A DNA stretch of 64,000 bases from Blastocystis hominis (Eukaryota; Sar; Bigyra; Opalinata; Blastocystidae). The stretch lies in NCBI RefSeq assembly GCF_000151665.1, contig NW_013171816.1, positions 481,176-545,175 on the forward strand, given 5' to 3'. Both the position numbers and the translations under genes were made by a program. A model generated the notes under the pieces. The model ran no database searches, had not been told where the DNA came from, and was given only the letters and a program-made list of their open reading frames with translations. Positions 35,092-46,892 of this stretch are shown piece by piece (position 1 is the stretch's first letter; every line of letters begins with the position of its first letter).

Positions 35092-35905
35092 TCTACCTAT
35101 TTGGAATCACATATCCTGAGCCTCTACTCTTTGAATCCGTAATTTGTAACCAAATATAAAGAATTTATGAAGAAAACAGAGAGATCAGTTTATTTCCTTA
35201 CACCTAAGTATTCTTCATATTTAAAAATTATGATAGAGTGCTACCATATACACATTGGATCCAAGATTTCCAAGTGAAGTACTCACTTGTGTTTCGCATC
35301 ATTTTGTTCACATTTTTGTGGTTGAAATAGTTCGGAGGTATAGATATATATAATATTTTAATAATAATAATATCAGGATTGTTTGGAAACACTCAGAATG
35401 GAAAAGTCCATTTTGTTGTCTACTATGTCTGTATAGGTTGTATATTTATGATATCATAGTGAAATCGTGTTATGAAGCAAGGATTTGGTTGTTCACTCCA
35501 CTTTGTCTAATAGTCTGTTTTATCTTATAGCTTCCTTTGATCAAATCCATCCATTCTTCATTTAGAATGTCAACCTAATGTATCAAAAAGCACTCGTATC
35601 GACTATATTCATTACTCCTCCAACATTCCATTTTCTGGATTGGCAAAATTGTATTGTCTCAACACAGTCCAGCTTTTCCATGCAGATACCATCCATATTG
35701 GACAATAATAGTAGTAAAACCTTTTCTTTTTGCCAATGAAACACTACCTTTGGAATTCGCTTTTGTATCGCACATTCAGTGTACATAAATTCATAGAATA
35801 GTCCAATATCTAATCTTCATAACACAATATAATGCTAAAAACACAATTATTTGTTGATTGGATCCAACGGTATTTGTTTCGTGTCTAGTTTGTTTCCAAG
35901 TGTGA
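35092..35905. other. Spacer between divergent genes; possible relic ORF
   Basis: About 800 bp, AT-rich. A minus-strand ORF at 35583-35786 has a segment (MEKLDCVETIQFCQSRKW) faintly like the LRR paralogues but no start, exon chain or 3' motif could be assembled, so I do not call it a gene. It should contain promoters for the LRR gene (-) and the BEACH gene (+). Confidence 0.45.
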
Positions 35906-38900
35906 ATGGATCCAAAAATAGAAGTTGTAGGAGTAATAGTGATATGCTTACTCCTCTAGTCTACTATTGTTATTCCTGATATTAATGACATTGACCCACC
36001 GGATGATTTATATTACTGGGAGTAAGCACCACCAAAGTTCTCTCATTTGCTAGTTCGCTTAATACAGCGTCTGTTTTGCAGCCATTGTTTGAACAATTTA
36101 AAGATGCGATGAATAATGAAGATATTGTATGGAATTCTAGTTCTTTGCCATCTAGTCATCAAAGTCGCTTTTCAATGCATTTGCCACTTCTTTCATCAAT
36201 CTCTATAAGGGTTGGAGCCCTCGTACCGATCCAGAAACAAAATGCCATCCTACCGAAGTATGTACGGTGTTCAATACAGTATCCTATGAATCTATTCTCT
36301 CATCATAGTGGCTCAGCATCGCTGCTCACACAAGCGTACCGGTCGATGCGCTCACCACCGAGTTCCTCGTTCTCGAGATTCTCTCTCGTTCCTCGATCAA
36401 TCGCCGCGCCCTGCGCGCCACTCCCTTCCCCTCCGTTCTCCACCACTTCCTCCGCGAGCTCCTCAAGAACTTCCCCAAAGAGGAAGATTCCTTTCTTCTC
36501 TTCGATCAAACCTCCAAGCCGATCGACGAGCCGCTCTTCAAGCAGTGCCTTCGCCTTCTGTTCACCATCGCCGAGCACTGGCTGCGTCTCCCCTACCCTG
36601 TCTCCGACTGCGCCGGCGTTTCCTCGCTCCTGAGCAGCTGTGACCGCGGGGATTGCAGCACGGAGTTCGACGTCTCCATCGAGTGCGGCCTGCTCTTTCT
36701 CTACTCGCTGAATCGCGGCTGGACGGACGACTTCAACCTCATGACTCGCGTGGTTTTCGGCAGCGTGGGCGTCCGCGCCTCGGTTTCGCGTCGCATTCAG
36801 TTCGAGAAAGTGCTCCGCAGCCTCTACGCCGTGCTCAACGCGCGGCTTCACCTCAATCTCAGCGCGCTCACCGCGGGAGGAATGAGTTTGCCGGCCTTCG
36901 AGGAGTGTCTGCAGCGCACTCCGGAATTTCTGAGCGTGTCGACGCTGCGGATGCGCGAAGAACGACGCAGAGAAGTAATGATCGAAGCGCTCAGCGCGCT
37001 GACGCACCACAAATCGCCGCATTGTCTGCTCTCTCTCATCGCCACGAACGGAGAAGCCTTAAAACCCGAACAGGCCGTGTCCGCGCTGCTCGCCGCGCTG
37101 CCCGACGGCGAATTCGACGTCCGCGTCCACGTGCTCGTCGTGCTCTTCCTGCTTGCGCGGCAAGCCGGCTTCGCCGCCGTCCTCGCCGATTCGCTCACCG
37201 TCGACACGCTGGCCATGCTGCTGGGACCGGCGAGCTCATCGGAGGGTCGCTGCGATGAAACGCCCGAGCAGTTGTGGGTGCTGCAGATGCTCTTCCTTTC
37301 GATCTGTACCGGCGATTTAATCGCGGGAATCGCGCTCCCGGCGCTGCCTCTGGCGACGACGTGGCAGCTCCCCGCGGTTGTGGAGATCGAGAAGCAGCAC
37401 ATTCGGCATTTGCGGTTATTTTCGCTTTGGTGCGAAGCGAATCTGGCGAACGACGCGGCGATGGAGGTCGTCGGCCGCCTCACCGACCCCAGCCGGCCTT
37501 TGGGACGCGCGAACGCGGTGCAGCTGCAAGCGATCTGCAGTCTGTTCCTCCACCACGCCAGCGAGACGGCGCCGATCCGCGGGATTTTGCTGAATTTGCT
37601 GGCGCAGTCCGCGTCGCCGACGTTCGTTTCGATCCTGCTGAACGAAATCGCGCAGCACTCGGAATTGCTCAGCGTTCTCTCGGCCATTCCCACGCCGAAG
37701 CACTCGAATCCTTGTCTCATTCTCTCTCACAGCGATTCGGTGCTCATCGCCTTCGAGGAATCCGCGCAGCCGCTTCTCACGATCCACGCGAGTCGCTCCG
37801 TTCCCATCGAGCTTCTCCCCGACCACACCTCGCTTCTCTACCAAGAACCCATGAAACTACCCAAGTGTTCCGCGGTTATTCTACAGGGAGAGGACGACAA
37901 CCCCGTGGAGATCCTGGGGGTCGAGCTCTCGCTGCACGGACGCCCCTGGGGCAAATTTACCCCCACGCTGAAAGCGAATTTGGTGCTGGATCCCGAGCAG
38001 CCGCCGATTTCGGCCACGATCCGCGGGAATCCGGTGCTCTGCAAGAACACGTCGCTCCCCGCGGCCATCCGGTCCCTGGGGGGCGTTTCATGTTTGTTTC
38101 CGCTGCTGCAGTTGGAGCCGGAGAACCGCGATTATCTGAAGAATGTGTTGGATTTGCTGGCGTCTCTGTTTTCGGAAGTCAGCGAAGATGATTGGCTGTT
38201 GTTCTCTGAGTTATTGTGTTCCCTGGATCCCGCGGTTCTCAACGCGTTGCTCCCCGGGTTCACCGCCAAAACCCGATCAAACGGATCGAAGGCGCTGCTG
38301 AACCCGCACCTGCTGAATCGCCTGACGGTTTCGCTGTCTTCGCTGGGGTTCCGCGGGGAAAGCTGCGAAGAGGAGATCCGCCAGTTGGTGATCTGCAGTC
38401 TGATGGAGGAGGAGGACGTTTCGGCGGAGTTACGCGCGGCGTTTCATCAGGTGAAGGCGTGTGTGAAGTGGAATCAGGAGTTGGTGACGCTGTGCCCCCC
38501 GAGTGCGGATTTGATGATTCGCATGGCGATGAAGGGCGAGTTCCGCGATGATTTGTTCCTGAAACCCGCGGGGGAGATCGAGAAGGCGATCTGTGAGAAT
38601 GGAAACGTGGAAATTTTGATGGATCAGCTGGAGTCCCGCGGGAACGACACGATCGCGATGTGGATTCCGTTTTTGTTGAAGGCGATCGAGTCGAGCGAAT
38701 TGGAATTGCGAATGCTTTTCATCGCCAAATTGAAGCGATTGTTGACTGCCAAAAATCACCCCTTTTTGCGGGAAGAGCCGGTTTCCACCTTGGAAATGTG
38801 TCTTCATCCGATCGAGATTGGGTCTCCGTTTTTCTCGGAGGTTCTCCAGTTTCCCCATTTTGAAAGGTTGTTCCTCGTTCCTCCGCCTTCGCAGTCGGAT

Positions 38901-41900
38901 TGGCTGCGCCATCTTCACCAGCTCATGCAGCTAAAGACTTCCAATCCTTCCCTTCTTCAAAACCCGTCCATTCTACCGCTTTTGAAAGTCTTCTGCGCGC
39001 AGTTCGAGGCCTTCTGGATCTCCGATTCTACCAATGGTTCCACGAATGGTTCTACGAATGGTTCTACAAATGGTTCTACCAATAGTTTCTTAGGTAATTC
39101 CTCAGATATTTCCACAGTTTCCACGAATGGTTCCACAAATGGTTCCACGAATGGTTCCACCCATAGTTTCTTACATAATTCCTCAGGTGTTTCCACGGTT
39201 TCCACAGTTTCCACAGTTTCCACGAATCCTCCATCGAATTCGACGGAAGTGCTCCTCACGAACTGGAGTTTCGTCCGCTCCTTCCTCGCGGTTCTGCTTC
39301 TGTTCCCCGCGTCCTCGGTGGCTCCGCATCTGCAGACCGTCTTCTCCCGCTTCCTCCCGCTCTTTTCCGCGCTCCCCGCGGCCGACGAGGAGGACCTCCT
39401 CTTCGTCAGTGCCCAGCCCGCCTCGGGCATTGCTCCGTCCGTCCAGAAGTCCATGCAGAACGCGCTGGCCGCGCTGGTCTCGCAGCTTCTCCAGGTCTGC
39501 GACGCGCCGCACATCGCTCTCCTCTACACACAATTAACCGCGGTTCGACCGCCCATCGATCCAGCACTCCCTCAACGCGCGCTCCTCGCCCTCCAGGCTC
39601 GCCACTCCTCCCTCCAGACCGCGCTGGCCGCGGGAATTCCCGCATGGACCGCCGACGAAACGCCCGACTGTTTGTGTCTCGCCGAAACGCCCGCCTCGCC
39701 GCACTGGCGGGAGCTCTGCGACGTCGCGCTGACGCGCGTCCTCCTCCAGTAGTCCCCGGTTTCCACGTTTCCCCGTAGGATGGAGCGGATCCGCCAGTTG
39801 ACCCGCGGTTATTTCGCCAAAACGCGGAGTCCGAATAGTCCCTGGACGCTCCGGGAAACGCCCAGCACGGTGGGCATTGCCCAGCAGGTCTCTTCGGCAT
39901 TCCTCCACAACCTTCTCGTCGCCCAGCCGGGCGTTTCGCGCCACGAGCAGGCCTCGGTGTGGAACGTCCCGACCCCCGTTTCCCCGACCCCCACAACCCC
40001 CACCATCCCCGCGGAACACGCCTCCGCCGCCATTCTGCACAACGCGCAGATCGCGTTTTCCGCGGGAGCGGTGCGTGTGACGCCGATGGACCAGATCCGC
40101 GGGACTGTCGCGATTTTGGCGAACGTTTTGTATTTCACGCCGGATCCCGCGGAAATCGAGCGCAGGGAGCGGAAGGTCGCGTTCTACGACGAGAAAATTG
40201 CCGCGGGGAGGGCGGGGGAAAATGTGGCGCGGCTGCTGGGCGAGATCCGCGGGGAAGAGCAGAAATTGGCGCTGCTGACGAGCGAGGAGTTTCGTTCGTA
40301 CCGAGTGGGAGAACCGCGGGGAATTGACGGGTAGTTGCGAGGAACCGCGGTGGAGTTGTTCTTCGCGTCGGGCGTTTCGCTGTTCTTCGCGTTCGATTCG
40401 CCGGCGGTTCGAAAAGAATTCCACGCGGTGCTTCGCTCGCTCGCTCTCCCGCGGTTAGAGCCGTTCCTCGGCGAAACGGCCGCGGAGCGGTGGTCACGTG
40501 ACTCGAGCGAAGCCCGTTGGCACCGCGGGGAACTGAGCAATCTGGAGTACGTTCTTCGCGTGAACCGGCTTGCGGGACGGAGTTACAACGACTTAAGTCA
40601 ATACCCGATCGTTCCCTGGGTGCTCAGCAACTACACGTCGCCGCTGCTCGATCTCCGCAACCCCGCCAATTTCCGGCGGCTCGACCGGCCCATGGGCGGG
40701 CAATCGGAGAAACGCTTCTCCGCCATGCAGGTTTCCCCTTTTCCGGGCGTTTCATGCAGCAAAAATTCGAGATGATGCGCCAATTGGAGGCGGAGGAAGC
40801 CGCCGACCCGCTCGCCGACCCGCTGCGACTTCTCTGCCCTCCCCCGCGGCACCACGCCACGCTCCCCTCCAGCAGCGCGACGGTCCTGTGGTCCCTGCTG
40901 CGCCTGGAGCCCTACGCCACGCTGCACGTCGTCCTGCAGGGCGGCCGCTTCGACCGGCCCGACCGCCAGTGCGCCTCCGTCGCCGGCGCCTGGCGCGGCG
41001 CCTGCGAGAACGAGAACGACTGCCGCGAGCTCGTGCCCGAGTGGTACGCGCTCCCCGCGGTGTTCCAGAACGTCAACAAGTGGGCGTTTCGTCGGAGTGG
41101 CGAGTAGATTCGATCTGGGCCCGCTGCAGGGAGCGGCGGAGCGGCTGGGCGCGATCCGCCTGCCGGACTGGGCGTCGTCCGCGTACGACTTCGTGCTGTC
41201 CATGCAGGACGCCTTCGAGAGCGAGTTCGTGGGATCCCACCTCCACCAGTGGATCGACTTGGTCTTCGGGGCGCTGCAGCGCGGCGCGGGCGCGGAGAAA
41301 GCGGGCAACGTCTTTCCGCATCTCGCGTATCTGACCGAGGCCCAGGCCGAAGCGCTGGCGCGCGACCAGCCCGATCTCTACCTCCAGGCCGCCGAGATCG
41401 TCGAGAACTTCGGGCAGATCCCCGCGCAGGTCGGGTTCCCCGCGGAAATCGAGCGTAGATCAGCACCGCGCCCCACCGCGCACGGAAAGCGCACGGGTTC
41501 TGCAACCGCGTGATCGGCGTGCGGTCCGACTGGCGGGCGCAGGGCTGCGTGGCGCTCTTCTACGACGCGCACGGAGCCAAGCGAACCCTCCGATTTCTGG
41601 AATGGCGCGAATTCGGGGTCATCGACGCCGTGGCAAAAAACGAGGGGATTTTCGCACTCACCGAGTCCGGCGCCATTCTCCACTTCTCTCTCCCCAAATC
41701 CCCGCGGAAGCAGGCCGAAACGCTCACTCTTGACGGACAGCGCGGGTCTCTGCTGATTCCCGCGGGACTGGCGTCGAGCACGACGATTCTCGCGGGGAAC
41801 GGTGACTTTTTGCTGTCCTGCGCGTTCGGCGGCGTGCGCGTGGTTTCGCTGCAGGAAGATCCCGCGGGAGAGAGCGCGTGGGAGAGCTGGCGCGGCGGCG

Positions 41901-42379
41901 AGACGGTAAAGAAGATGGCGAGCGACGGGTCGAAGCTGGTGGCGGTGAGCGACGAGGATGACGTGTGGGTGGCGTCGCTGCTGACGAGTCGGCCGCAGCT
42001 GGAGTTCGAGCTGCGGCTGAAGAGCGCGTCGGTGCGCGACGTGGCGGTGAGCGCGCGGAGCATGCTCGTGGGAGTGCTGGGGACGGACGGAGGCGTGCAT
42101 TTGTTCTCGCTGTTCGATGGAAGCTTCTTGAGGACATTGCACGGGAAGGGCGTCGTGAGGCTGTTCTGCGTCACGCACACGAGCTCCGTGCTGATGGTGT
42201 CGGAGGGCTCGCGGACGCTGCAGCACTATGATCAGTTGAATGGATTGATCGGCGAAGTGAGTCTGTCGTTTGATCCGGATCGGATTAAAACGACGGAAGA
42301 CGCGCGATTGGTGATTGTGGAAGGAGAACGCGGCACCGAGGTGCGTGATTTGAAAGATTTGAAAGTGTTTCAAGGTTAG
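35906..42379 (+). CDS. BEACH-domain protein with PH-BEACH and C-terminal WD-type region
   Basis: Very large protein, about 2,050 residues, of the LRBA/neurobeachin/LYST class that acts in membrane traffic. A long helical N-terminal part (DPKIEVSTIVIPDIN onward) precedes a PH-BEACH region (LRGTAVELFFASGVSLFFAF). The BEACH domain follows (LAGRSYNDLSQYPIVPWVL, RLDRPMG, VLQGGRFDRPDRQ, CRELVPEWYALPAVFQNVNK, GSHLHQWIDLVFG), then a WD-like tail ending LKDLKVFQG. Introns near the start are 33, 32, 29 and 30 nt; later ones are 39749-39778, 40305-40334, 40731-40759, a 28-nt and a 29-nt intron. An Asn-Gly-Ser-Thr repeat lies at 39030-39240. TAG (42377-42379) sits exactly four bases before TGTTTGTT. Confidence 0.92.
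39030..39240. repeat. Degenerate 12-base repeat encoding NGST / STVST, coding
   Basis: Repeats of a GGTTCCACGAAT-type unit and of ACAGTTTCC encode two NGSTNGST blocks and an STV run in the BEACH protein between the helical region and the PH-BEACH module. The frame is kept throughout. Confidence 0.85.
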
Positions 42380-42383
42380 GAGG

Positions 42384-42391
42384 TGTTTGTT
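42384..42391 (+). terminator. TGTTTGTT of the BEACH gene
   Basis: Exact motif four bases (GAGG) after the TAG stop, so the predicted 3' untranslated region has zero length. Confidence 0.75.
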
Positions 42392-42443
42392 TTGAAAGAA
42401 AGGAGGATTGGGAAGGAATGAGCGGAGAACCCTCACAAACAAA

Positions 42444-42699
42444 TTCTGTCTTCCTGCAAACCATGTGATTTCGCCCGAATACATAGCGCGGTTGAGAGTC
42501 AATGGCGGGAACACTCCAGATCTGCACACCTTGCTATGTTTACATGGATTCTAATGAGCTGAGTTTGAATCAATTTGAATTCCTCCGAGGCAAATCCATC
42601 CCGTGCATCCAATACATGCTGTGAACAGAAATAGAAGCCAATGGAATTCCTGTATGGTCACGGCAGAATCTCCAATGTGTCATTAAAGACACGACTCAT
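42444..42699 (-). CDS. Small hypothetical protein
   Basis: A short minus-strand exon chain starting MSRVFNDTLEILP, then (after an intron of about 44 nt) HVLDARDGFASEEFKLIQTQ and, after a short intron of about 22 nt, IWSVPAIDSQPRYVFGRN. No family recognised. TGTTTGTG on the minus strand at about 42433-42440 would end it, without an encoded stop in this frame. Intron sizes are unusual, so the model is tentative. Confidence 0.35.
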
Positions 42700-42869
42700 C
42701 TTCAAGTTCTTCTCAGAAAAGGCTTTTCAAATTCCTTTAGCTTAGTTGTAGGTATTGGTAATCCGAGTTCTAGCGATAGCCGGAAAGAGGATATCCTAGG
42801 GCTTGCGAAATTATCCTTTCGTTCATTTTTTCTTATTTTGTGTAGAAAACACCTGTCAATTGACCTAGG

Positions 42870-43626
42870 ATGAATTCTGAATAGTAAGTAGTGTGTTATA
42901 GCATGAAATAACGCGTGTACCTAACCTAATTATAGCGACTATTTATTCAAGCTTCTTCTTATCGGAGATTCCGGTGTCGGTAAGTCTTGCTTGCTGCTGA
43001 GATTTGCTGATGATCAGTACTCTGATTGCTACATTACGACTATTGGAGTCGATTTTGTAAAGATCACTTCGGTATCGATTAGTCTGTAGAAGATCCGCAC
43101 TGTGGACCTGGACGGAAAGACCGTGAAGCTTCAGATCGTGTGTTTTGCTAAAAAAACAGTAACTGTGTAGTGGGATACGGCAGGTCAAGAGCGTTTCCGT
43201 ACGATCACCTCCTCGTACTACCGCGGAGCGCACGGAATTATTATTGTCTACGATGTGACGGATCTGGATAGCTTCAACAACGTGAAGACCTGGCTTCACG
43301 AGATCGATCGCTATGCGAACGAGAACGTGGTGAAGCTGCTGGTCGGTAACAAGGCCGATCTGACCGCGAAGAAGGTGGTTTCGTACGAGACGGCGAAGGA
43401 GTTTGCGGACAGTCTGGGCATTGAGTTCGTGGAGACCTCTGCCAAGAACAGCACGAACGTCGAGACTGCCTTCATGACCATGGCTCGGGAGATCATGCAG
43501 AAGTGGGTGTGAGGAGAGGGAGTGATGAGCAGGAACGCGTCTGTCCAGTCTGGACCGAAGGGTGCGAAGCCTACGGTGGTCCCCTCTGCTGCGAAGAAAG
43601 AGAGCAAGGGTTGCTGTGGAAAGTAA
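42870..43626 (+). CDS. RAB1: Rab1-type small GTPase
   Basis: Regulator of ER-to-Golgi traffic. Start [20 protein letters not shown] as in Rab1. G motifs: [20 protein letters not shown] (effector), [22 protein letters not shown]. Introns: about 52 nt after NSE(Y), then 33, 33 and 30 nt; the last joins EIMQK to NASVQSG. The C-terminus is KESKGCCGK plus TAA, so the two cysteines are not the last residues, which is unusual for a doubly geranylgeranylated Rab. The gene ends 35 bp before the UPRT start. Confidence 0.95.
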
Positions 43627-43661
43627 AGGTTGTTATTGTTGTTGTACATATTCTTTGTTTG

Positions 43662-44498
43662 ATGGACAAATATCCGAACTTGGTGGTGTTGAAGAATAAG
43701 GTGGGTGGCGAGGATGACGGTCACCTGTAGAGCATTCGCGCCTTGATGAGCGTTCTGCGCGATAAGAACACGCAGACGCGGGAGTATAGAACGTACGCGC
43801 AGAGGGTCCACACGTAGGTGTTGCATAGGTTTTTCTTGACGCGTGCAGCATTTTGGTGGAGGAGGGTGTATGCGAACTTCCTGGCAAGGAAATCGATGTC
43901 GAGACGCCTTGTGGGGTTTTTAAGGGGATTGAATATCCGAAGAATATTTGTGCCGTGTCGATTATGCGTTCGGGTAGTTCTTTGTGGCTGCTCTTTATTT
44001 TTCTAGGTGACTCTCTTCTCCAGGCTTTCACTGATCTCTATCCGGACGCTCCAATCGGGAAGGTTTTGATTCAGCGCGATGAAAGCAGTCCTACAAAGGA
44101 AGCTCGCGTAGAAGTCATTGGTGTTTTTGATCTAGTTTTACTACAGCAAGCTTCCGAAGGATATTTCGAACATGTATGTTTTCATCTGCGATCCGATGCT
44201 TGCAACGGGCGGCAGCATTTGCGAGGCGATCCATGTGTGGTTAGCGTGCGGTTCTGAGTGTAGCTCTTGAAGGAACAGCAGGTCCCTGAAGATCACATCG
44301 TGTTTTTGAACGTGGTTTCTGCGCCTGAGGGAATTGATCGGGTTTTTGCAGAGTATCCGGAGGTTCGTGTGGTGACGTGCGCAGTGGACGAGCGGCTGAA
44401 CGACGACAAGTATATTGTGCCAGTGGGAGTGGGAGAGAGAGAATGATGCGTAGGGAGTGGGCGATTATGGCGATCGATTCTTCAACACTTGCAATTGA
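43662..44498 (+). CDS. UPRT: Uracil phosphoribosyltransferase
   Basis: Pyrimidine salvage: uracil plus PRPP to UMP. Start MDKYPNLVVLKNK, then SIRALMSVLRDKNTQTREYR, CAVSIMRSGDSLLQAF, RDESSPTKEARFYYSKLP, the PRPP-binding ICDPMLATGGSICEAI, DHIVFLNVVSAPEG, and the uracil-binding end VPGVGDYGDRFF. Six introns (30, 35, 33, 28, 29, 31 nt) restore one frame to TCN plus TGA. All catalytic landmarks are present. Its ATG lies directly after a TTTGTTTG sequence that probably ends the RAB1 mRNA. A (TTTG)n tract follows at 44512-44534. Confidence 0.95.
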
Positions 44499-44511
44499 TT
44501 TGAATGGTTCT

Positions 44512-44534
44512 TTGTTTGTTTGTTTGTTTGTTTG
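44512..44534. repeat. (TTTG)n tract at the UPRT 3' end
   Basis: Five to six TTTG units contain overlapping TGTTTGTT motifs just past the UPRT stop codon and probably act as its 3' signal. Confidence 0.75.
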
Positions 44535-44842
44535 AAACGAGAAATGAAACGAGAAAGGAAAGGAACGAAGGAAGGAAGAGAGAGAGAGAAGAGGAAAAGG
44601 AGCGAACAGGGAGCACGAGAGAGTGACAATTCGATTGACTGAACGCACTGCGAATGATTGATGGAATGCGAATTCGCTTGCTTCGCAAGTTGATTGATCT
44701 TTTCTGTTGAGGAAAAACCTGGATAAAAGGAAAATCGTTCACTGAAGAGAATGCATTCCTTCCATCGTTTCACTGCTCCATCCTCCAACTATCGACGATT
44801 CCCAATCCCCTATTTTCACCCTCCTTTCTCTTTCCTTTTTCC

Positions 44843-44850
44843 AACAAACA
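44843..44850 (-). terminator. TGTTTGTT of the MAPK gene
   Basis: Minus-strand exact motif about 70 nt past the TAG of the MAPK gene. A (CTT)n tract lies between them. Confidence 0.7.
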
Positions 44851-44920
44851 CTCAATCCTTATATTCTCACGTTCGCACGGTTCCACCTTTCCTTCTTCTT
44901 CTTCTTCTTCTTCTTTTCCT

Positions 44921-46136
44921 CTACTCATACTCCATGGCCACCTCGTAGAACAAATCCTACGCCTCACAGCCCCTCCATTCCCTCACTCGCAGCTTCTCGA
45001 TCGTCATCGTGTTGTAATCCACGTCCAATTGAAAAACCCGATCACACACCGGCTCGTACGCCTCATCGTGGAACTCCGCGAAGTACTCGTGGTTCAGCGC
45101 CTCCTCCACCGTAATTCGCTTCTGCGGGTTGATCACCAGCATGCGGCGCAGCAGGTCCAGACACTGCGGTGATGCCTACATCACATCATCTCCCTCGCTC
45201 CCACCCCCGGGAACTCCTCCTTGAAGTCCTTCGCCTTGAACTTCTGCTGCTTGATGTACTTCAGGCCCTTCTGGTTCGTGATAAACGTCAGATCTTCGTC
45301 CGGCGGGCAGCCCAGCAAGCGGCAGTACAGCTCGATTTGGTGCAGGTAGTTGCTCCCCTTGAACAACACCTTCCGCTTCAGCAGCTCGCCCATGATGCAG
45401 CCAAGACTCCAGATATCCACTGCGCGCGTGTACTGCTGCGATGACAGCATGACCTCGGGAGCGCGGTACCAACGGGTTTGCACGTATTCCGTGAGCGTGG
45501 AGCCCAGTTCCTCGCGGGCTAAGTTGAAATCGCAGATCTTGAGATCGCAATTTCGATTGACCAGGAGATTGGAGGGCTTCAAGTCGCGGTGGATGATGTC
45601 GGCGGAGTGGAGATACTTTAGGCCACAGAGAACTTGGTAAATGAAGTATTGAATGTGCTCATCGGTCAAGACTTGGGTACTGTATATTACACGATACAGA
45701 TCCGTCTCCATTAGCTCCATGATCATGTATCTACCGCTAAGGGAACATAAGAATCACAACAAATCCGTAAAGTCTCGATTGTTGGGAACAATCGACACAT
45801 TTGTTAGCGAGAGAATATTCGGGTGGTTGCAGTGGTTCATGATCTTGATTTCGCGGTAGACACGAAAACCATTCCCCAGATCGTCCAGAACATTGGGGAT
45901 CTTTTTAATCGCAACCTTTTCACCCGTTATAGTATCATCTACAGAAATAACTACCCCATAGCTTCCCTCCCCTAACTATGAGGCAACTGTTCATAGTGTA
46001 TACCTATACACTTAATGAGTGAATACCTGCTGTCCACAATAAATTCCATTCCTCCATCGGTCTTAATCAGTGTCTTTGAAGAGGATGAATCCGCTTTCTT
46101 GTCTGGAATGATTGATTCCTTTCCTTCTTCCGACAT
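44921..46136 (-). CDS. Mitogen-activated protein kinase (TEY type) with DFN in place of DFG
   Basis: ERK-like kinase. It starts MSEEGKESIIPDKK; the glycine loop GEGSYGVVIS is completed by a 32-nt intron; VAIKKIPNVLDD; HRDLKPSNLLVNRNCDLKIC; DFNLARE; STLTEYVQTRWYRAPEVML (TEY activation loop); VDIWSLGCIMGELLKRK; LLRRMLVINPQKRITVEEAL. Introns also at 30 nt (DL to YMIM), 29 nt (PG to ASPQCLD) and 30 nt (KLR to DLFYEVAMEYE, then TAG). The Gly of DFG is replaced by Asn; the rest of the catalytic set is intact, so activity is still likely. Confidence 0.92.
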
Positions 46137-46421
46137 TGAGATACTGGATCTTTCGTGAAAGAAAAAGATGACATTTCGAACAATTCAGAGTCAATTTGAC
46201 AAAGAATCTATTTACAATCATATCTATCCATCATAAGGTTTGGGTTGTTTGACAAGTGAAAGGAACATTACCGACGAAAGTTTTCCAACGTGAGTTTTTT
46301 ACCCTCTCTTTTCTGTTGACGCAATTGTATATGCATCCTCTTCTTTCGAACCTTCTTTTGGAAAACGGGCGTTTCAATTTCCACTCCAAGGCAATTATTA
46401 TTAATCAAATTGCAATCAAAT

Positions 46422-46810
46422 ATGGTAAGGAATGGAACACTGTGTGCTTACTGCATAGAACAAGATCATTCCCCTTGCTGATAGAGTGTTAGTGAAGAGA
46501 CTCGTTGCCAAGGCTCAGGTACACATTCCAGTTGCGTACGAAGTGTAGACTGCCACGGGAATTCTGCTTCCCGAAACTTCGGTCGCGAAGGCGAATCAGG
46601 GCAATGTACACTCTTGGACATGGCATGCTAATGGCATAGGTGATTGCCGTGGGTCCTGGCCGCATGGACAACAATGGAAAATTGCTGCCTATGAACTGCA
46701 AGGTCGGTGATCGTGTGTTGCTCCCTGAGTATGGAGGCACCCCTCTGAAGATGGGAGAGGAGGAATACACTCTGTTCTGCGACTGTGATATTCTGGGAAA
46801 GTTTGAGTAA
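46422..46810 (+). CDS. CPN10: Chaperonin 10 (HSP10/GroES)
   Basis: Co-chaperonin of the mitochondrial-type HSP60. The intron 46425-46458 (34 nt) lies directly after ATG, followed by NKIIPLADRVLVKRLVAKAQ. Introns of 30 and 34 nt split the mobile-loop region: TATGILLPETSVAKANQGN then VIAVGPGR. The end KVGDRVLLPEYGGTPLKMGE and ILGKFE plus TAA is typical. About 100 residues. It supports a mitochondrion-related organelle. TGTTTGCA follows at 46819-46826. Confidence 0.95.
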
Positions 46811-46818
46811 TTTTGCAG

Positions 46819-46833
46819 TGTTTGCAACAAACA
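46819..46833. terminator. Shared near-palindromic 3' signal, CPN10 / MBF1
   Basis: TGTTTGCAACAAACA: top strand TGTTTGCA after CPN10, bottom strand TGTTTGTT for MBF1. The six-base arms TGTTTG and CAAACA are perfect. Confidence 0.65.
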
Positions 46834-46892
46834 GCTGGAAAAACGGACAAAAACAATACTTTTATAACGATGGCGACTTAGTAGAGACAAGT

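Noticed and set aside
35583-35786. 67-codon minus-strand ORF
   Set aside because: Faint similarity to LRR exons but no start, neighbours or 3' motif; left as a possible relic.
36303-37022. Minus-strand ORF of 239 codons, and others opposite the BEACH gene
   Set aside because: Shadows of GC-rich exons; no motifs.
41378-42529. 383-codon minus-strand ORF opposite the BEACH 3' end
   Set aside because: Mostly antisense to the conserved WD-like exons; only its first codons overlap the tentative small gene at 42444-42699.
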